Shown here piece by piece: positions 28,015-36,333 of a stretch of 64,000 nt of DNA. Origin of the DNA: Salipiger sp. H15. GTDB lineage: Bacteria > Pseudomonadota > Alphaproteobacteria > Rhodobacterales > Rhodobacteraceae. The stretch covers positions 2,365,501 through 2,429,500 of the forward strand of contig NZ_CP123384.1 of NCBI RefSeq assembly GCF_040409955.1, read 5' to 3'. The notes below the pieces were generated by a model that did no database searches, was not told the origin of the DNA, and worked only from the letters and a program-made list of their open reading frames with translations. A program made the position numbers and the translations under genes. The first letter of the stretch is position 1; each line of letters opens with the position of its first letter.

Positions 28015-28334
28015 GGGCCTTTCGCATGGTCCGGGCGCGCGGCCCAGCCGTTCTGCGCCACCAGCGCTGCAAGGCGCTCGGGCGTGTACTCCGTATCGAG
28101 CCGCGCGGCCAGCGCGCCGGCGATCTCCTGCGGCGCGCCGTCCTGAGGCGGCGCCGGGACGCGGCGCCAGGCGGCAAGGTAGGCGTCGCCCTCGCGCGCG
28201 CCGCTGCGCATTGCGGCGCGGTCGATCGCCGCCTCGAACCGCTCGGGCAGCACCATCTTCGCTGCCCGCCGGCCCGAGCCCGCGATCACCTGCGCCGGGA
28301 TGTCGCGCCAGTAAAGAAGGGTGATCTCGGTCAT
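28011..28334 (-). CDS. Virulence_fact (PF13769)-type small protein
   Basis: A 107-residue protein matching the family named virulence factor in Pfam: ITLLYWRDIPAQVIAGSGRR, then LPERFEAAIDRAAMRSGAREGDAYLAAWRR. Despite the name, no virulence role is indicated. Members sit beside methyl-THF enzymes in roseobacters, and a scaffold or accessory role there is a guess. It is the first gene of the four-gene set and overlaps the reductase by 4 bp. It is divergent from the sulfotransferase gene. Confidence 0.78.
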   Translation of the reverse strand: MTEITLLYWRDIPAQVIAGSGRRAAKMVLPERFEAAIDRAAMRSGAREGDAYLAAWRRVPAPPQDGAPQEIAGALAARLDTEYTPERLAALVAQNGWAARPDHAKGP

Positions 28335-28496
28335 CTCGCCAGCTCCGCGCCACGGTTCCCGGCCAGTCTAGACGCCGCCGCGCCGCTGCCCCGGTCGGTT
28401 TTCGACCGCATGGCGCGCCGGAGCGACGCCGCCCGCCCCGTTGTCCTCGCCGCCCCGCGCGGGTAGCTTCCGCAACGTACGATACGAGGAACATTC

Positions 28497-29180
28497 ATGG
28501 TCATCGCGGTCGAGGCACACCGGATCGCCTACATGGCGCTGCCCAAGGCGGGCTGCACGAGCGTCAAGGCGGCGCTGGCGCAGATCGACCCTTCGGTGCA
28601 GGAAGCGGAGGCGGCGCAGGTCCATGCGCTCTACCCGACGCGGCGCTTCCGGCCGCACCGCTGGGAGGCGGTGGCGGACCATTGGCGCTTCTGCGTGGTG
28701 CGCGATCCGCTGCGGCGGCTGCTCTCGGTCTACTCGAACCGCGTGGTGGAGCTGCGCGAGCTGCACAACTCGCGGCGGCTGCGGCGGCCGGGGGCGGGGC
28801 TACCGCTCGATCCCGATGCGGATACCTTCTTTCTCAACCTCGCGGCCTACCGCGATGCCGCCTCGGCGATCCGGCATCACCTGCTTCCGGCATGGCTCTT
28901 CCTCGGGCCCGACCTCGACCGCTACGACCGAATCTACACCACCGCGATGCTGGGCGAGCTGGGCGCGGACCTCGCGCGGCGCAGCGGCATGGCGGTGCAC
29001 ATGCCGCGCGAGAACGCCAGCGCCGAACGCCTCGACCCGGACTCCCTGCGCCCCGAGACGCTGGCCGCGCTCGCCGCACAGCTCGCGCCCGAGTACGAAT
29101 ATTTGAACGCCTTCTTTCCCAACCCCTTCAAACCGGGAGGAAGGTTCTCTTGCGCCGCCTCCTTGCGCCGCGTATCCTGA
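28497..29180 (+). CDS. Sulfotransferase family protein
   Basis: A 227-residue PAPS-dependent sulfotransferase of the Golgi/carbohydrate (Sulfotransfer_2) type. LPKAGCTSVK at residues 15-24 is the 5'-phosphosulfate loop and VVRDPLRRLLSVYSNRV at about 67-83 is the 3'-phosphate motif with its Arg and Ser. Such proteins modify surface glycans, and no glycan cluster adjoins it. A GAGGAAC purine stretch precedes ATG 28497. The C-terminus (FKPGG...SLRRVS) is variable. Confidence 0.82.
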   Translation: MVIAVEAHRIAYMALPKAGCTSVKAALAQIDPSVQEAEAAQVHALYPTRRFRPHRWEAVADHWRFCVVRDPLRRLLSVYSNRVVELRELHNSRRLRRPGAGLPLDPDADTFFLNLAAYRDAASAIRHHLLPAWLFLGPDLDRYDRIYTTAMLGELGADLARRSGMAVHMPRENASAERLDPDSLRPETLAALAAQLAPEYEYLNAFFPNPFKPGGRFSCAASLRRVS

Positions 29181-29211
29181 GAGCAACTACATATACGGAA
29201 AGGCGCAGAAC

Positions 29212-30324
29212 ATGGCGCCAAGGCGTCCCAGAGGTGCGGGCGCTTTCCCGAAACCGGTCGAGAGCCCCGCGCCGAACAAACCCGATCCCAATGCGCTTTA
29301 CGCCGCGCTGGATCTGGGTACGAACAGTTGTCGCATGCTGATTGCCCAACCGAAGGGCAGCCAGTTCCATGTGATCGACTCGTTTTCCAAGTCTGTCCAG
29401 CTTGGCCACGGGCTCGAGCGGAGCGGGCGGTTGTCGCGCGCCTCGATGGCGCGCACCGTCGCCGCGCTGCGCGTCTGCCAGCAGAAGATCCGCCGCCACG
29501 AGGTGGTGCGGATGCGTCTGGTGGCGACCGAGGCGTGCCGGAGGGCGAAGAACTCCCGCGACTTCATCCGCCAGATCAAGCGCGAGACGGGGCTCGAGAT
29601 GGAGATCATCCAGCCCGAGGAGGAAGCCCGCCTCGCGGTGATCTCCTGCGCGCCGCTGGTCTCGACGCGCACCGAGCAGCTGCTGGTCGTCGACATCGGC
29701 GGCGGCTCGACCGAGCTTGTCTGGATTGACCTCTCGTCCGTGCCGAACCGCGACCGGCCGCGCGCCATCATGCGCCTGCACTCCGGCTTCCACCCGCCCG
29801 AGAGCCCGTTTCCCGCCGCCAAGGTCGTCGACTGGATCTCTGTGCCGCTCGGCGTCGCGACGCTGCGCGACCAGTTCTCGGACGTGCAGGACGACGCCGC
29901 GCGCTACGCGCTGATGAGCTGGTTCTTCGAGGAGAACCTCTCGGAATTCGCACCCTACAAGGACGCGCAGAGCCGCGAGGGCTTCCAGATCATCGGCACC
30001 TCGGGCACGGTGACCACCGTAGCGGCCTCGCATCTCGGGCTACGCCGCTACGACCGCACCAAGGTCGACGGGCTGCGCATGTCCTCGGACCAGATCGAGG
30101 CGGTCATCGCCAAGTATCTCGAGATGGGCCCGGCCGGGCGGCGGCGCGATCCGCGCATCGGCCAGGACCGGCAGGCGCTGATCATGTCCGGCGCGGCGAT
30201 CCTGCAGGCGCTCTTGCGGATCTGGCCGACCGACCGGCTGTCGGTGGCCGACCGCGGCCTGCGCGAGGGCCTGCTCTACGCGCAGATGTCGGTGGATGGT
30301 GTTCTGGAGGACGGTCCGCTATAG
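29212..30324 (+). CDS. Ppx/GppA-type phosphatase
   Basis: A 370-residue ASKHA-fold exopolyphosphatase or pppGpp phosphatase. The phosphate-1 loop is ALDLGTNSCRMLIA near residue 33; VVDIGGGSTELVW is phosphate-2; IIGTSGTVTTVAA is the adenosine-type motif. The first ~25 residues are a basic, Pro-rich extension. Alphaproteobacterial members are short, lacking the C-terminal domains of E. coli Ppx, so polyphosphate and pppGpp remain equal options. rlmE follows, a common roseobacter pairing. Confidence 0.88.
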   Translation: MAPRRPRGAGAFPKPVESPAPNKPDPNALYAALDLGTNSCRMLIAQPKGSQFHVIDSFSKSVQLGHGLERSGRLSRASMARTVAALRVCQQKIRRHEVVRMRLVATEACRRAKNSRDFIRQIKRETGLEMEIIQPEEEARLAVISCAPLVSTRTEQLLVVDIGGGSTELVWIDLSSVPNRDRPRAIMRLHSGFHPPESPFPAAKVVDWISVPLGVATLRDQFSDVQDDAARYALMSWFFEENLSEFAPYKDAQSREGFQIIGTSGTVTTVAASHLGLRRYDRTKVDGLRMSSDQIEAVIAKYLEMGPAGRRRDPRIGQDRQALIMSGAAILQALLRIWPTDRLSVADRGLREGLLYAQMSVDGVLEDGPL

Positions 30325-30354
30325 GAGCGGCTTGACTTCGCGGTCCGTGGCCGG

Positions 30355-30425
30355 GAAAGGGGGCGCTGCCCCCGTCTGCCCTTGGCGGACTCCCCCGGGA
30401 TGTTTGGGCCTGGAAGAAACCTGTA
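30355..30425 (+). repeat. Dispersed intergenic palindromic element, copy A
   Basis: Begins GGGGGCGCTGCCCCC, a hairpin, continues GGCGGACTCCCCCGGGA and ends in a GTTTGGGCCTGGAAGAAA tail. The layout matches the element at 60531-60600: GGGGC-CTGCCCC hairpin, CGG-CTC-CCCCGG, then T-rich and GGAA tail. It lies between the Ppx gene and rlmE and could shape mRNA ends. Confidence 0.6.
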
Positions 30426-30455
30426 GACCTCAGCGGCTGGAAGAAGAGCGGGACC

Positions 30456-31172
30456 ATGGCGAAGAAACCTGACGGCAAGAACACTTCGGGACGTGGCCAG
30501 CGCGACCTCAAGGTCACGGTCAAGTCGGCGCGCGGGCGCAAGCTCAGCTCGACCCGCTGGCTGCAGCGCCAGCTCAACGACCCCTACGTGAAGCGCGCCC
30601 AGGCCGAAGGCTACCGCGGCCGCGCCGCCTTCAAGATCCTCGAGCTCGACGAGAAGTTCCGCTTCCTCGTGCCCGGCGCGCGGGTGGTCGATCTTGGCTG
30701 CGCGCCCGGCGGCTGGTGCCAGGTGGCTGTGCCGCGGGTCAACGCGCTCGGCGAGAAGAAGGGCAAGGCGATCGGCACCGTTCTTGGCGTCGACCTGCAG
30801 GAGGTGGCGCCGATTGCCGGCGCCGACATCCACCAACTCGACTTCCTCGAGGACGGGGCGGACGACAAGGTGAAGGAATGGCTCGGCGGCAAGGCCGACG
30901 TGGTCATGTCCGATATGGCGGCGGCCTCCTCGGGGCACAAGCAGACCGACCACATCCGCATCATCGCGCTCTGCGAGGCGGCGGCCTACCTCGCCTTCGA
31001 CGTGCTCGAGGTGGGCGGCACTTTCGTCGCCAAGGTGCTCGCGGGCGGGGCAGAGGGCTCGCTGCAGCAGCTTCTCAAGCAGCGCTTCGACAAGGTGGCC
31101 AACGTCAAGCCCCCGGCCAGCCGCTCGGATTCCTCGGAGAAATTCGTCGTCGCGACCGGCTTCCGGGGCTGA
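30456..31172 (+). CDS. rlmE: 23S rRNA (uridine-2'-O-)-methyltransferase
   Basis: SAM-dependent 2'-O-methylation of the A-loop uridine of 23S rRNA (U2552 in E. coli). 238 residues. The N-terminal ~40 residues are basic ([15 protein letters not shown]...). [16 protein letters not shown] carries the catalytic Lys of the K-D-K-E tetrad; [15 protein letters not shown] is the SAM motif; [17 protein letters not shown] holds the catalytic Asp; [14 protein letters not shown] the third Lys. The RrmJ/FtsJ family is clear. Confidence 0.93.
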   Translation: MAKKPDGKNTSGRGQRDLKVTVKSARGRKLSSTRWLQRQLNDPYVKRAQAEGYRGRAAFKILELDEKFRFLVPGARVVDLGCAPGGWCQVAVPRVNALGEKKGKAIGTVLGVDLQEVAPIAGADIHQLDFLEDGADDKVKEWLGGKADVVMSDMAAASSGHKQTDHIRIIALCEAAAYLAFDVLEVGGTFVAKVLAGGAEGSLQQLLKQRFDKVANVKPPASRSDSSEKFVVATGFRG

Positions 31173-31255
31173 CCTTCGCCGACGCGCGGCGCGGGCGCTT
31201 GCGCCCGGCGCGCGGCTGCGACAGGCTGCGGTGGTGGTTTCGGGAGAGTACCGGC

Positions 31256-31738
31256 ATGTCCAGCCTCACACGGCGTCTTCGTAGCGGAGCGCAGATCGCG
31301 CTCGTGGCCCTTGCGGGGCTTGCCGGATGCGCCGAAAAGGCGCCGCCGCCGCCGGTCGAGATCCCGCTGCGCAACCCCACCGCGCCGGTGGGCTCGCAGG
31401 CCGATGCCGGGCTCGCGCGCTTGCAGGGCGGCTGGATCGTGGTCGAGGGCGCGGGCATGACGCCGGGCGCGAAGATCGAGATCGGCAGCTCCGAGATGCG
31501 GGTGGATGGCGTGGCCCTGCCGCTGCGCGAGGAGATGCCGGGCCGCCTGCGGGTCGGCGCCGAGACGGTCTGGGTGCACTGGATCGACGCCGACAACCGC
31601 ACCGCCGCGATGGGCGAGCCGGGCGGCGGGCGGGTCTGGATCATGGACCGCCGCGGCGCACCGGGCGAGCGGCGTACCGCCGCGCGCGAGATCCTCGCGT
31701 GGTACGGCTACGATCTCGGGCGTATGCAGCGCCCCTGA
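31256..31738 (+). CDS. Lipoprotein, lipocalin-like
   Basis: A 160-residue predicted lipoprotein. A basic N-terminus (TRRLRSG) and hydrophobic segment lead to the lipobox LAGC, with Cys about residue 24. A Pro-rich linker follows, then a beta-rich domain beginning LARLQGGWIVVEGAGMTPGAKIEIG, which resembles the Gly-x-Trp opening of bacterial lipocalins. It ends with a YGYDLGRMQRP tail. It is probably anchored to the outer membrane. GGGAGAG lies before ATG 31256. Function unknown. Confidence 0.65.
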   Translation: MSSLTRRLRSGAQIALVALAGLAGCAEKAPPPPVEIPLRNPTAPVGSQADAGLARLQGGWIVVEGAGMTPGAKIEIGSSEMRVDGVALPLREEMPGRLRVGAETVWVHWIDADNRTAAMGEPGGGRVWIMDRRGAPGERRTAAREILAWYGYDLGRMQRP

Positions 31739-31912
31739 AATCTCTGCCGAGCGCTGCGGAATTGCGCGATACCGCCCATCCCGCGCGCAGTGTGACACCC
31801 CTGTGGCAAACCGGTGCGCTCCGTCCGCCAGATTCTACCAAGCGGCGGAATATTCTCGCAATTCGTGTGAAGATCGGGTGACACTGGACCTGTAGAAACT
31901 GGTGTCCGTGTC

Positions 31913-33619
31913 ATGTCCTCAGCGCTTTCCCGAAGCCTTTCTCCGCGCTCCATCGCGCTGATCGGCCCCGTCGACGAGCTGGCCTCGGCGGTCTCGGCGC
32001 TGCGCGCCATGGGCTATCCCTGGGCGATCCGGCCGGTGGCGGCAGAGGGCGGGGCGGTCGCGGGGGTCACCTCGGTGCGGTCGATCGCCGAGCTTCCCGG
32101 CGCGCCCGACCTCGCCTACGTGGCGCTGCGCGGGGCACCGCTGCGCGAGGCGCTGCAGCGGCTGGCCGAGCTCGGGGCGGGCGCCGCCGTCTGCCCGCAT
32201 CTCGACGCCGCGGCGCTCGCGGCGATGGGCCCGGCGCCGCTGCCGGTCTTCGCCGGGGGGCTGCTCTCCGCGGTCTCGCGCCTGCCGTTCTGGCCGGGCG
32301 TGGCGCGGACCGCGCCGGTGACGCGGGGCGTGGCGCTCCTGCTCGCCGATCCGGCACGGCTGCCGCGGCTGCTGTCGCTGCGCCACGGGCTGCCGGTCTC
32401 CTGTGCCCTGCCTTTGGGCGATCCGGCGGGGCCGGGGCTCTTGCCGCTCGCCGCGCAGATGCTTGCGGACGAGCGGGTGACGGCGCTTGCGGTGCAGGCC
32501 GACAGGCTCGCGGCGCCCGCGCAGATCCTCGAGCTTGGCCGCATGGCGCAGCTGCATGGCAAGGCGGTGATCTACCTGAGCCAGCGGCTGCGGCCCGGGC
32601 CCGCGGCGCTCCTGCGCCGGGCCGGCATGGCCCATGTGGCGGAGCCCGCCGCGCTGGTCGAGGCGCTTTGGATCCTGCACGTGGTCGGCCCGCTGCCCGC
32701 GAATGCGCTCGCGGCGCTGGCCTTCGCGCCGGGCATGGCGGCGCGCGCCGCCGAGGTCGCGCGCACGCAGGGCCTGCGCTTCGCGCCTCTCAGCCCCGCG
32801 CAGCAGGACGCGCTGCGCCGCGCGCTGCCCGAGGGGCGGGCGCCGGGAAATCCGCTCGACGCCACCGGGCTGCTCGACGGCGACGTGGAGCATCTGGCGC
32901 AGGTGCTGGCCGAGATGATGGCCGGCGAGGCGGTGCTCTCGCTTGCGGTGATCCGCAATGCCGGCGAGGCAGGTTGGGACCGGGCCGCCGAGGCGGCGGC
33001 GCAGGCGCGCGAACAGGTGGGCATGCCGCTGGCGCTGCTGGCGCCGAACCGGGCCGAGATGACCGAGCTGCGCTCGCAGGCGCTGCTGAAGGCCGGGGTG
33101 ATCCCGCTGGCCGGGCTCAAGCCCGCGCTCGCGGCGCTCCGGGCCACGATCGAGATCGGCTCGCTGGTGCCGGTCGGCGCGCCGCTGCTGATGCCGCGCC
33201 CGGGTACGGACGCGCCCGAGAAGAGCCGCGGCGCGGCGGCGGGGGCGGTGCTGGGCCTTGCGCTGCGCGAGGCGGCAGGAGAGGCACCGCCGCTGCGCCT
33301 GCGGCTGAGCGCCGATCCCACCTTCGGCTACCTGATCGAACTCTCGGCGCCAGGAGGACGGACGGCCTCGGGGCTGCTGCCGCTCTCGCCGCGGGCGCTG
33401 CGCGACATGGCGCATCGCCTCTCGTCCGCCGAGCCGCAGGCCGCGGCGCTGCAGGCGGTGCTGGCCGCGGTGCAGGCGCATGTCACCGCCTCGGACGGCA
33501 GGATCGCGGGGCTGGAGATCGGGGTCGATCTGCGCGAGAACGGGTCTGCCGAGGCGCGGAGCATCGAGATCCGGGCCTGGAGCGAGGACGAGGCGGCGCG
33601 GAGGAGAAGCCCCGAATGA
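31913..33619 (+). CDS. Degenerate acetate--CoA ligase (ADP-forming)-like protein
   Basis: A 568-residue protein related to ADP-forming acyl-CoA synthetases. Residues 1-130 resemble the CoA-binding domain ([18 protein letters not shown], then [10 protein letters not shown]). The middle corresponds to two ligase-CoA domains. The region where active enzymes carry the phospho-His (AASHTGAL-like) reads [18 protein letters not shown], with no His. The C-terminal ATP-grasp is reduced to a remnant ([19 protein letters not shown]). It is probably not an active synthetase; a binding or regulatory role is possible. Its stop overlaps the glycerate kinase ATG (ATGA). Confidence 0.7.
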   Translation: MSSALSRSLSPRSIALIGPVDELASAVSALRAMGYPWAIRPVAAEGGAVAGVTSVRSIAELPGAPDLAYVALRGAPLREALQRLAELGAGAAVCPHLDAAALAAMGPAPLPVFAGGLLSAVSRLPFWPGVARTAPVTRGVALLLADPARLPRLLSLRHGLPVSCALPLGDPAGPGLLPLAAQMLADERVTALAVQADRLAAPAQILELGRMAQLHGKAVIYLSQRLRPGPAALLRRAGMAHVAEPAALVEALWILHVVGPLPANALAALAFAPGMAARAAEVARTQGLRFAPLSPAQQDALRRALPEGRAPGNPLDATGLLDGDVEHLAQVLAEMMAGEAVLSLAVIRNAGEAGWDRAAEAAAQAREQVGMPLALLAPNRAEMTELRSQALLKAGVIPLAGLKPALAALRATIEIGSLVPVGAPLLMPRPGTDAPEKSRGAAAGAVLGLALREAAGEAPPLRLRLSADPTFGYLIELSAPGGRTASGLLPLSPRALRDMAHRLSSAEPQAAALQAVLAAVQAHVTASDGRIAGLEIGVDLRENGSAEARSIEIRAWSEDEAARRRSPE

Positions 33620-34884
33620 CAGATCCGAAGACCTTCCTGACCGGGCTTTTCGAGGCCGCCGTGGCCGCCGCCGACCCCGAGCAGGCGCTGCGCGCGGCGC
33701 TTCCCGAAAGGCCCGAAGGCCGCACCGTGGTGATCGGCCTCGGCAAGGGCGCGGCGCAGCTGGCGCGCGCCTTCGAGACGCTCTGGGACGGGCCGATCGA
33801 GGGGGTGGTGGTGACCCGCTATGGCTACGCGGCACCCTGCGACCGGCTCCGCGTCATGGAGGCGGCGCACCCGGTGCCCGACGCGGCGGGGCTCGAGGCG
33901 AGCGCGGCGCTCTTTGCCGCGGTCGAGGGGCTGACCGAGAAGGACCTCGTCGTGGCGCTGGTCTGCGGCGGCGGCTCGGCGTTGCTGCCCGCACCGCCCG
34001 AAGGGCTGACGCTCGCCGACGAGCAGGCGCTGAACGAGGCGCTGCTGGCCTCGGGCGCACCGATCGGGGTGATGAACGCCATCCGCAAGCATGCGAGCCG
34101 GATCAAGGGCGGGCGGCTGGCGGCGGTCTGTTTCCCGGCCAAGGTGGTCAGCCTCATCGTCTCGGACGTGCCGGGGGACGACCCGGCGCAGGTGGCCTCG
34201 GGACCGACCGTGCCCGACGTGGTGGATGCCGCCGCGGCGCTGGCAATGATCGAGGCGTGGAACATCGCGCTGCCGGAGACCATCCTTGCCCATATCCGCA
34301 GCGACGCCTCCGCTGCGCCGAGGCCGGACGATCCGGTCTTTGCGCGCAACGAGGTGCGGGTGATCGCCTCGGCGCGGCTCTCGCTCGAGGCGGCGGCGGC
34401 AAGGGCGGGGGCCGAGGGCATCCCCGCAGTGATCCTCTCGGACGCCATGGAGGGCGAGGCGCGCGACGTCGGCCGGGTGCATGCGGCCATGGCGCGCGAG
34501 GTGGCGAGCCGCGACCGGCCCTTCGCCGCGCCGGTGGTCATGCTCTCGGGCGGCGAGACGACGGTGACGCTGCGCGGCAAGGGCGGGCGCGGCGGGCGCA
34601 ACACCGAGTTCCTGCTGGCCTTCGCCCATGCCATCGACGGGGTCGAGGGGGTCAACGCGCTGGCCGCCGACACCGACGGCATCGACGGCACCGAGGACAA
34701 TGCCGGGGCCTTCGCCGACGGCAGCAGCGCGGCGCGGCTCAGGGCGGCGGGGGGCGACGCGATGGCCGCGCTCTCGCGCAACGACGCCTGGGGCGCGTTC
34801 GACATGATCGGCGATCTCTTCGCGCCGGGGCCGACCGGGACCAACGTCAACGACTTCCGCGCGGTGCTGATCAGGGCGCGCTGA
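33616..34884 (+). CDS. Glycerate 2-kinase (GckA/TtuD, MOFRL family)
   Basis: Phosphorylates D-glycerate to 2-phosphoglycerate in glyoxylate/serine-cycle or tartronate metabolism. 422 residues. [50 protein letters not shown] (quoted in part), [16 protein letters not shown] and [19 protein letters not shown] then [13 protein letters not shown] are family signatures, including the C-terminal MOFRL domain. The start at ATG 33616 overlaps the preceding gene, so translation is coupled. A strong terminator follows. Confidence 0.9.
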   Translation: MTDPKTFLTGLFEAAVAAADPEQALRAALPERPEGRTVVIGLGKGAAQLARAFETLWDGPIEGVVVTRYGYAAPCDRLRVMEAAHPVPDAAGLEASAALFAAVEGLTEKDLVVALVCGGGSALLPAPPEGLTLADEQALNEALLASGAPIGVMNAIRKHASRIKGGRLAAVCFPAKVVSLIVSDVPGDDPAQVASGPTVPDVVDAAAALAMIEAWNIALPETILAHIRSDASAAPRPDDPVFARNEVRVIASARLSLEAAAARAGAEGIPAVILSDAMEGEARDVGRVHAAMAREVASRDRPFAAPVVMLSGGETTVTLRGKGGRGGRNTEFLLAFAHAIDGVEGVNALAADTDGIDGTEDNAGAFADGSSAARLRAAGGDAMAALSRNDAWGAFDMIGDLFAPGPTGTNVNDFRAVLIRAR

Positions 34885-34907
34885 CAACGTCCTTCGAAGG
34901 AGGTTGA

Positions 34908-34927
34908 AAAAGCCTTCTAAGGCTTTT
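34908..34927 (+). terminator. Intrinsic terminator after glycerate kinase
   Basis: 8-bp stem AAAAGCCT/AGGCTTTT with loop TCTA; the stem's right arm supplies the T run. It lies 24 bp after the stop and, being A/T-ended, could work in both directions. Confidence 0.75.
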
Positions 34928-35354
34928 GGATCAGCACCTTGCAGGCGTCACCGCATCGTCATGGCCGCGTCACGAATCCGTGATGCCCCTGCGTCATCCT
35001 GCGGGCGCCGGGGCCAGGGGACGCCCCGGTCTGCAACCCGGGGACACCTGCCATGATGGTCATCGATCCGCTGCGTTTCGTGCTGTCCTGCTGCTTCCTG
35101 CCGGCACCGAACGGGGTGCTGGCCCAACTCTTCCGCCGCCCGCGCGGCTGAGCCGGGGCGTCCGGTCGCCGGACGATCCCGTCGCGTCACGCGCAAGCCT
35201 TTGCCGCGCCCGCCGCGGCGACTGGCACAAATTCGCCCAAAGCCATATTTCAAACCGCTTGCGAACCCCTTCGGAAGGTGGAGAATTGCCCGAACCTGCC
35301 GGTGCCGCGCCTTGCCGCTGCCCGCGGGACCCGGCCCACGGAAGGAGAGCGGCG
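34928..35354. other. Spacer holding only a possible small ORF
   Basis: About 430 bases between the glycerate kinase terminator and the dioxygenase gene. Apart from the 32-codon frame at 35053-35151 nothing is recognised. The dioxygenase promoter should lie here. Confidence 0.4.
35053..35151 (+). CDS. Possible 32-aa hydrophobic small protein
   Basis: Short frame MMVIDPLRFVLSCCFL followed by PAPNGVLAQLFRRPRG. The hydrophobic run and the PLRF...LP..GVL..L pattern faintly resemble the first helix of Pmp3/YqaE small membrane proteins, but the second helix is absent. No good Shine-Dalgarno is seen. It may be a remnant or chance. Confidence 0.25.
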   Translation: MMVIDPLRFVLSCCFLPAPNGVLAQLFRRPRG

Positions 35355-36311
35355 ATGATCCCCGTGCTCGATTTCGAAGATCTTGCAGACGACCCCGAGG
35401 GCTTTGCCTTCGCGCTCGGACAGGCCTGCCGCGAGGACGGGTTCTTCCTGCTGACCAATCACCCGGTGCCGGAGCCGCTGCTGGCGCGGGTCTTCGCCGC
35501 GTCCGAGACCTTCTTCGCGCTGCCCGAGGCGCGCAAGGCGCCGCTCTCGATCAGCGGCAACCCCCGAAACCGCGGCTGGGCCCGGCTCGGCTCGGAACAG
35601 CAGGACGGCGCGCACCACCCGGACCGCAAGGAGGCGTTCAACGTCGGCCTCGAGATGGCGGCCAACGATCCGCGCGTGGTGGCGCGCGAGCCGTTCCGCG
35701 GCCCCAACCTCTGGCCCGACGTGCCGGATTTCCGCGAGTCGATGCTGGCCTATTACGCCGAGATGCTGGCGCTCGGGGTGAAGCTGCACGAGGCGGTGGC
35801 GATGGACCTCGGCGTCGCGCCGGGCTTCTTCGAGACGCATTTCACCGAGCCCATGGCGACGCTGCGCCTGCTGCACTACCCGCCGGGCACCGGCGCGGCG
35901 GACGAGCGCGGCGCCTCGGCCCACACCGACTACGGTGCGCTGACGCTGCTGGCGACGGATGGCGAGCCGGGGCTGCAGGTGATGCCGCGCGGCGGGCACT
36001 GGATGGACGTGCCGCAGCTTCCGGGCGCGCTCATCGTCAATATCGGCGATTGCCTGATGCGCTGGACCAACGACATCTACGTCTCGACCACGCACCGGGT
36101 GCTGCCGCCGCTGCGCACCCGCCATTCGGTGGCCTTCTTCCTCGACCCCAACCCCGAGAGCCTGATCGCCGCGCTTCCGGGGACCGGCACGCCGGTCTAC
36201 CCGCCGGTGCGCGCGGTGGATTACCTGCGCTCGCGGCTCGAGAGCACCGGCCAGCAGGACGCCCGGCCGGAGGGGCTTGCCGAGGACCGCGCCCGGGGCA
36301 TCGCCTCCTGA
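35355..36311 (+). CDS. 2-oxoglutarate/Fe(II)-type dioxygenase (isopenicillin N synthase family)
   Basis: A 318-residue non-heme iron oxygenase. The N-terminal DIOX_N-like domain starts IPVLDFEDLADDPEGFAFALG. The iron facial triad is His and Asp in HTDYGALTLLATD and the distal His in STTHRVLPP; RHSVAFFLDPNPE carries the Arg-x-Ser that binds 2-oxoglutarate. QQDGAHHPDRKEAFNVG is the typical insert. Substrate unknown; family members hydroxylate or oxidise small molecules such as amino acids or hormones. ATG 35355 follows GAAGGAGAG. It is convergent with the MFS gene. Confidence 0.88.
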   Translation: MIPVLDFEDLADDPEGFAFALGQACREDGFFLLTNHPVPEPLLARVFAASETFFALPEARKAPLSISGNPRNRGWARLGSEQQDGAHHPDRKEAFNVGLEMAANDPRVVAREPFRGPNLWPDVPDFRESMLAYYAEMLALGVKLHEAVAMDLGVAPGFFETHFTEPMATLRLLHYPPGTGAADERGASAHTDYGALTLLATDGEPGLQVMPRGGHWMDVPQLPGALIVNIGDCLMRWTNDIYVSTTHRVLPPLRTRHSVAFFLDPNPESLIAALPGTGTPVYPPVRAVDYLRSRLESTGQQDARPEGLAEDRARGIAS

Positions 36312-36318
36312 GATCGCT

Positions 36319-36333
36319 CCCCGCCGCGCGGGG
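36319..36333. terminator. Compact hairpin between convergent genes
   Basis: CCCCGC/GCGGGG, 6-bp stem with 3-nt loop, in the 22-bp gap between convergent stops. No T run; possible bidirectional terminator. Confidence 0.35.

Noticed and set aside
28011..28334. A virulence role for the Virulence_fact-type protein
   Set aside because: The family name is historical. Its context here is methyl-folate metabolism, with nothing pointing to virulence.
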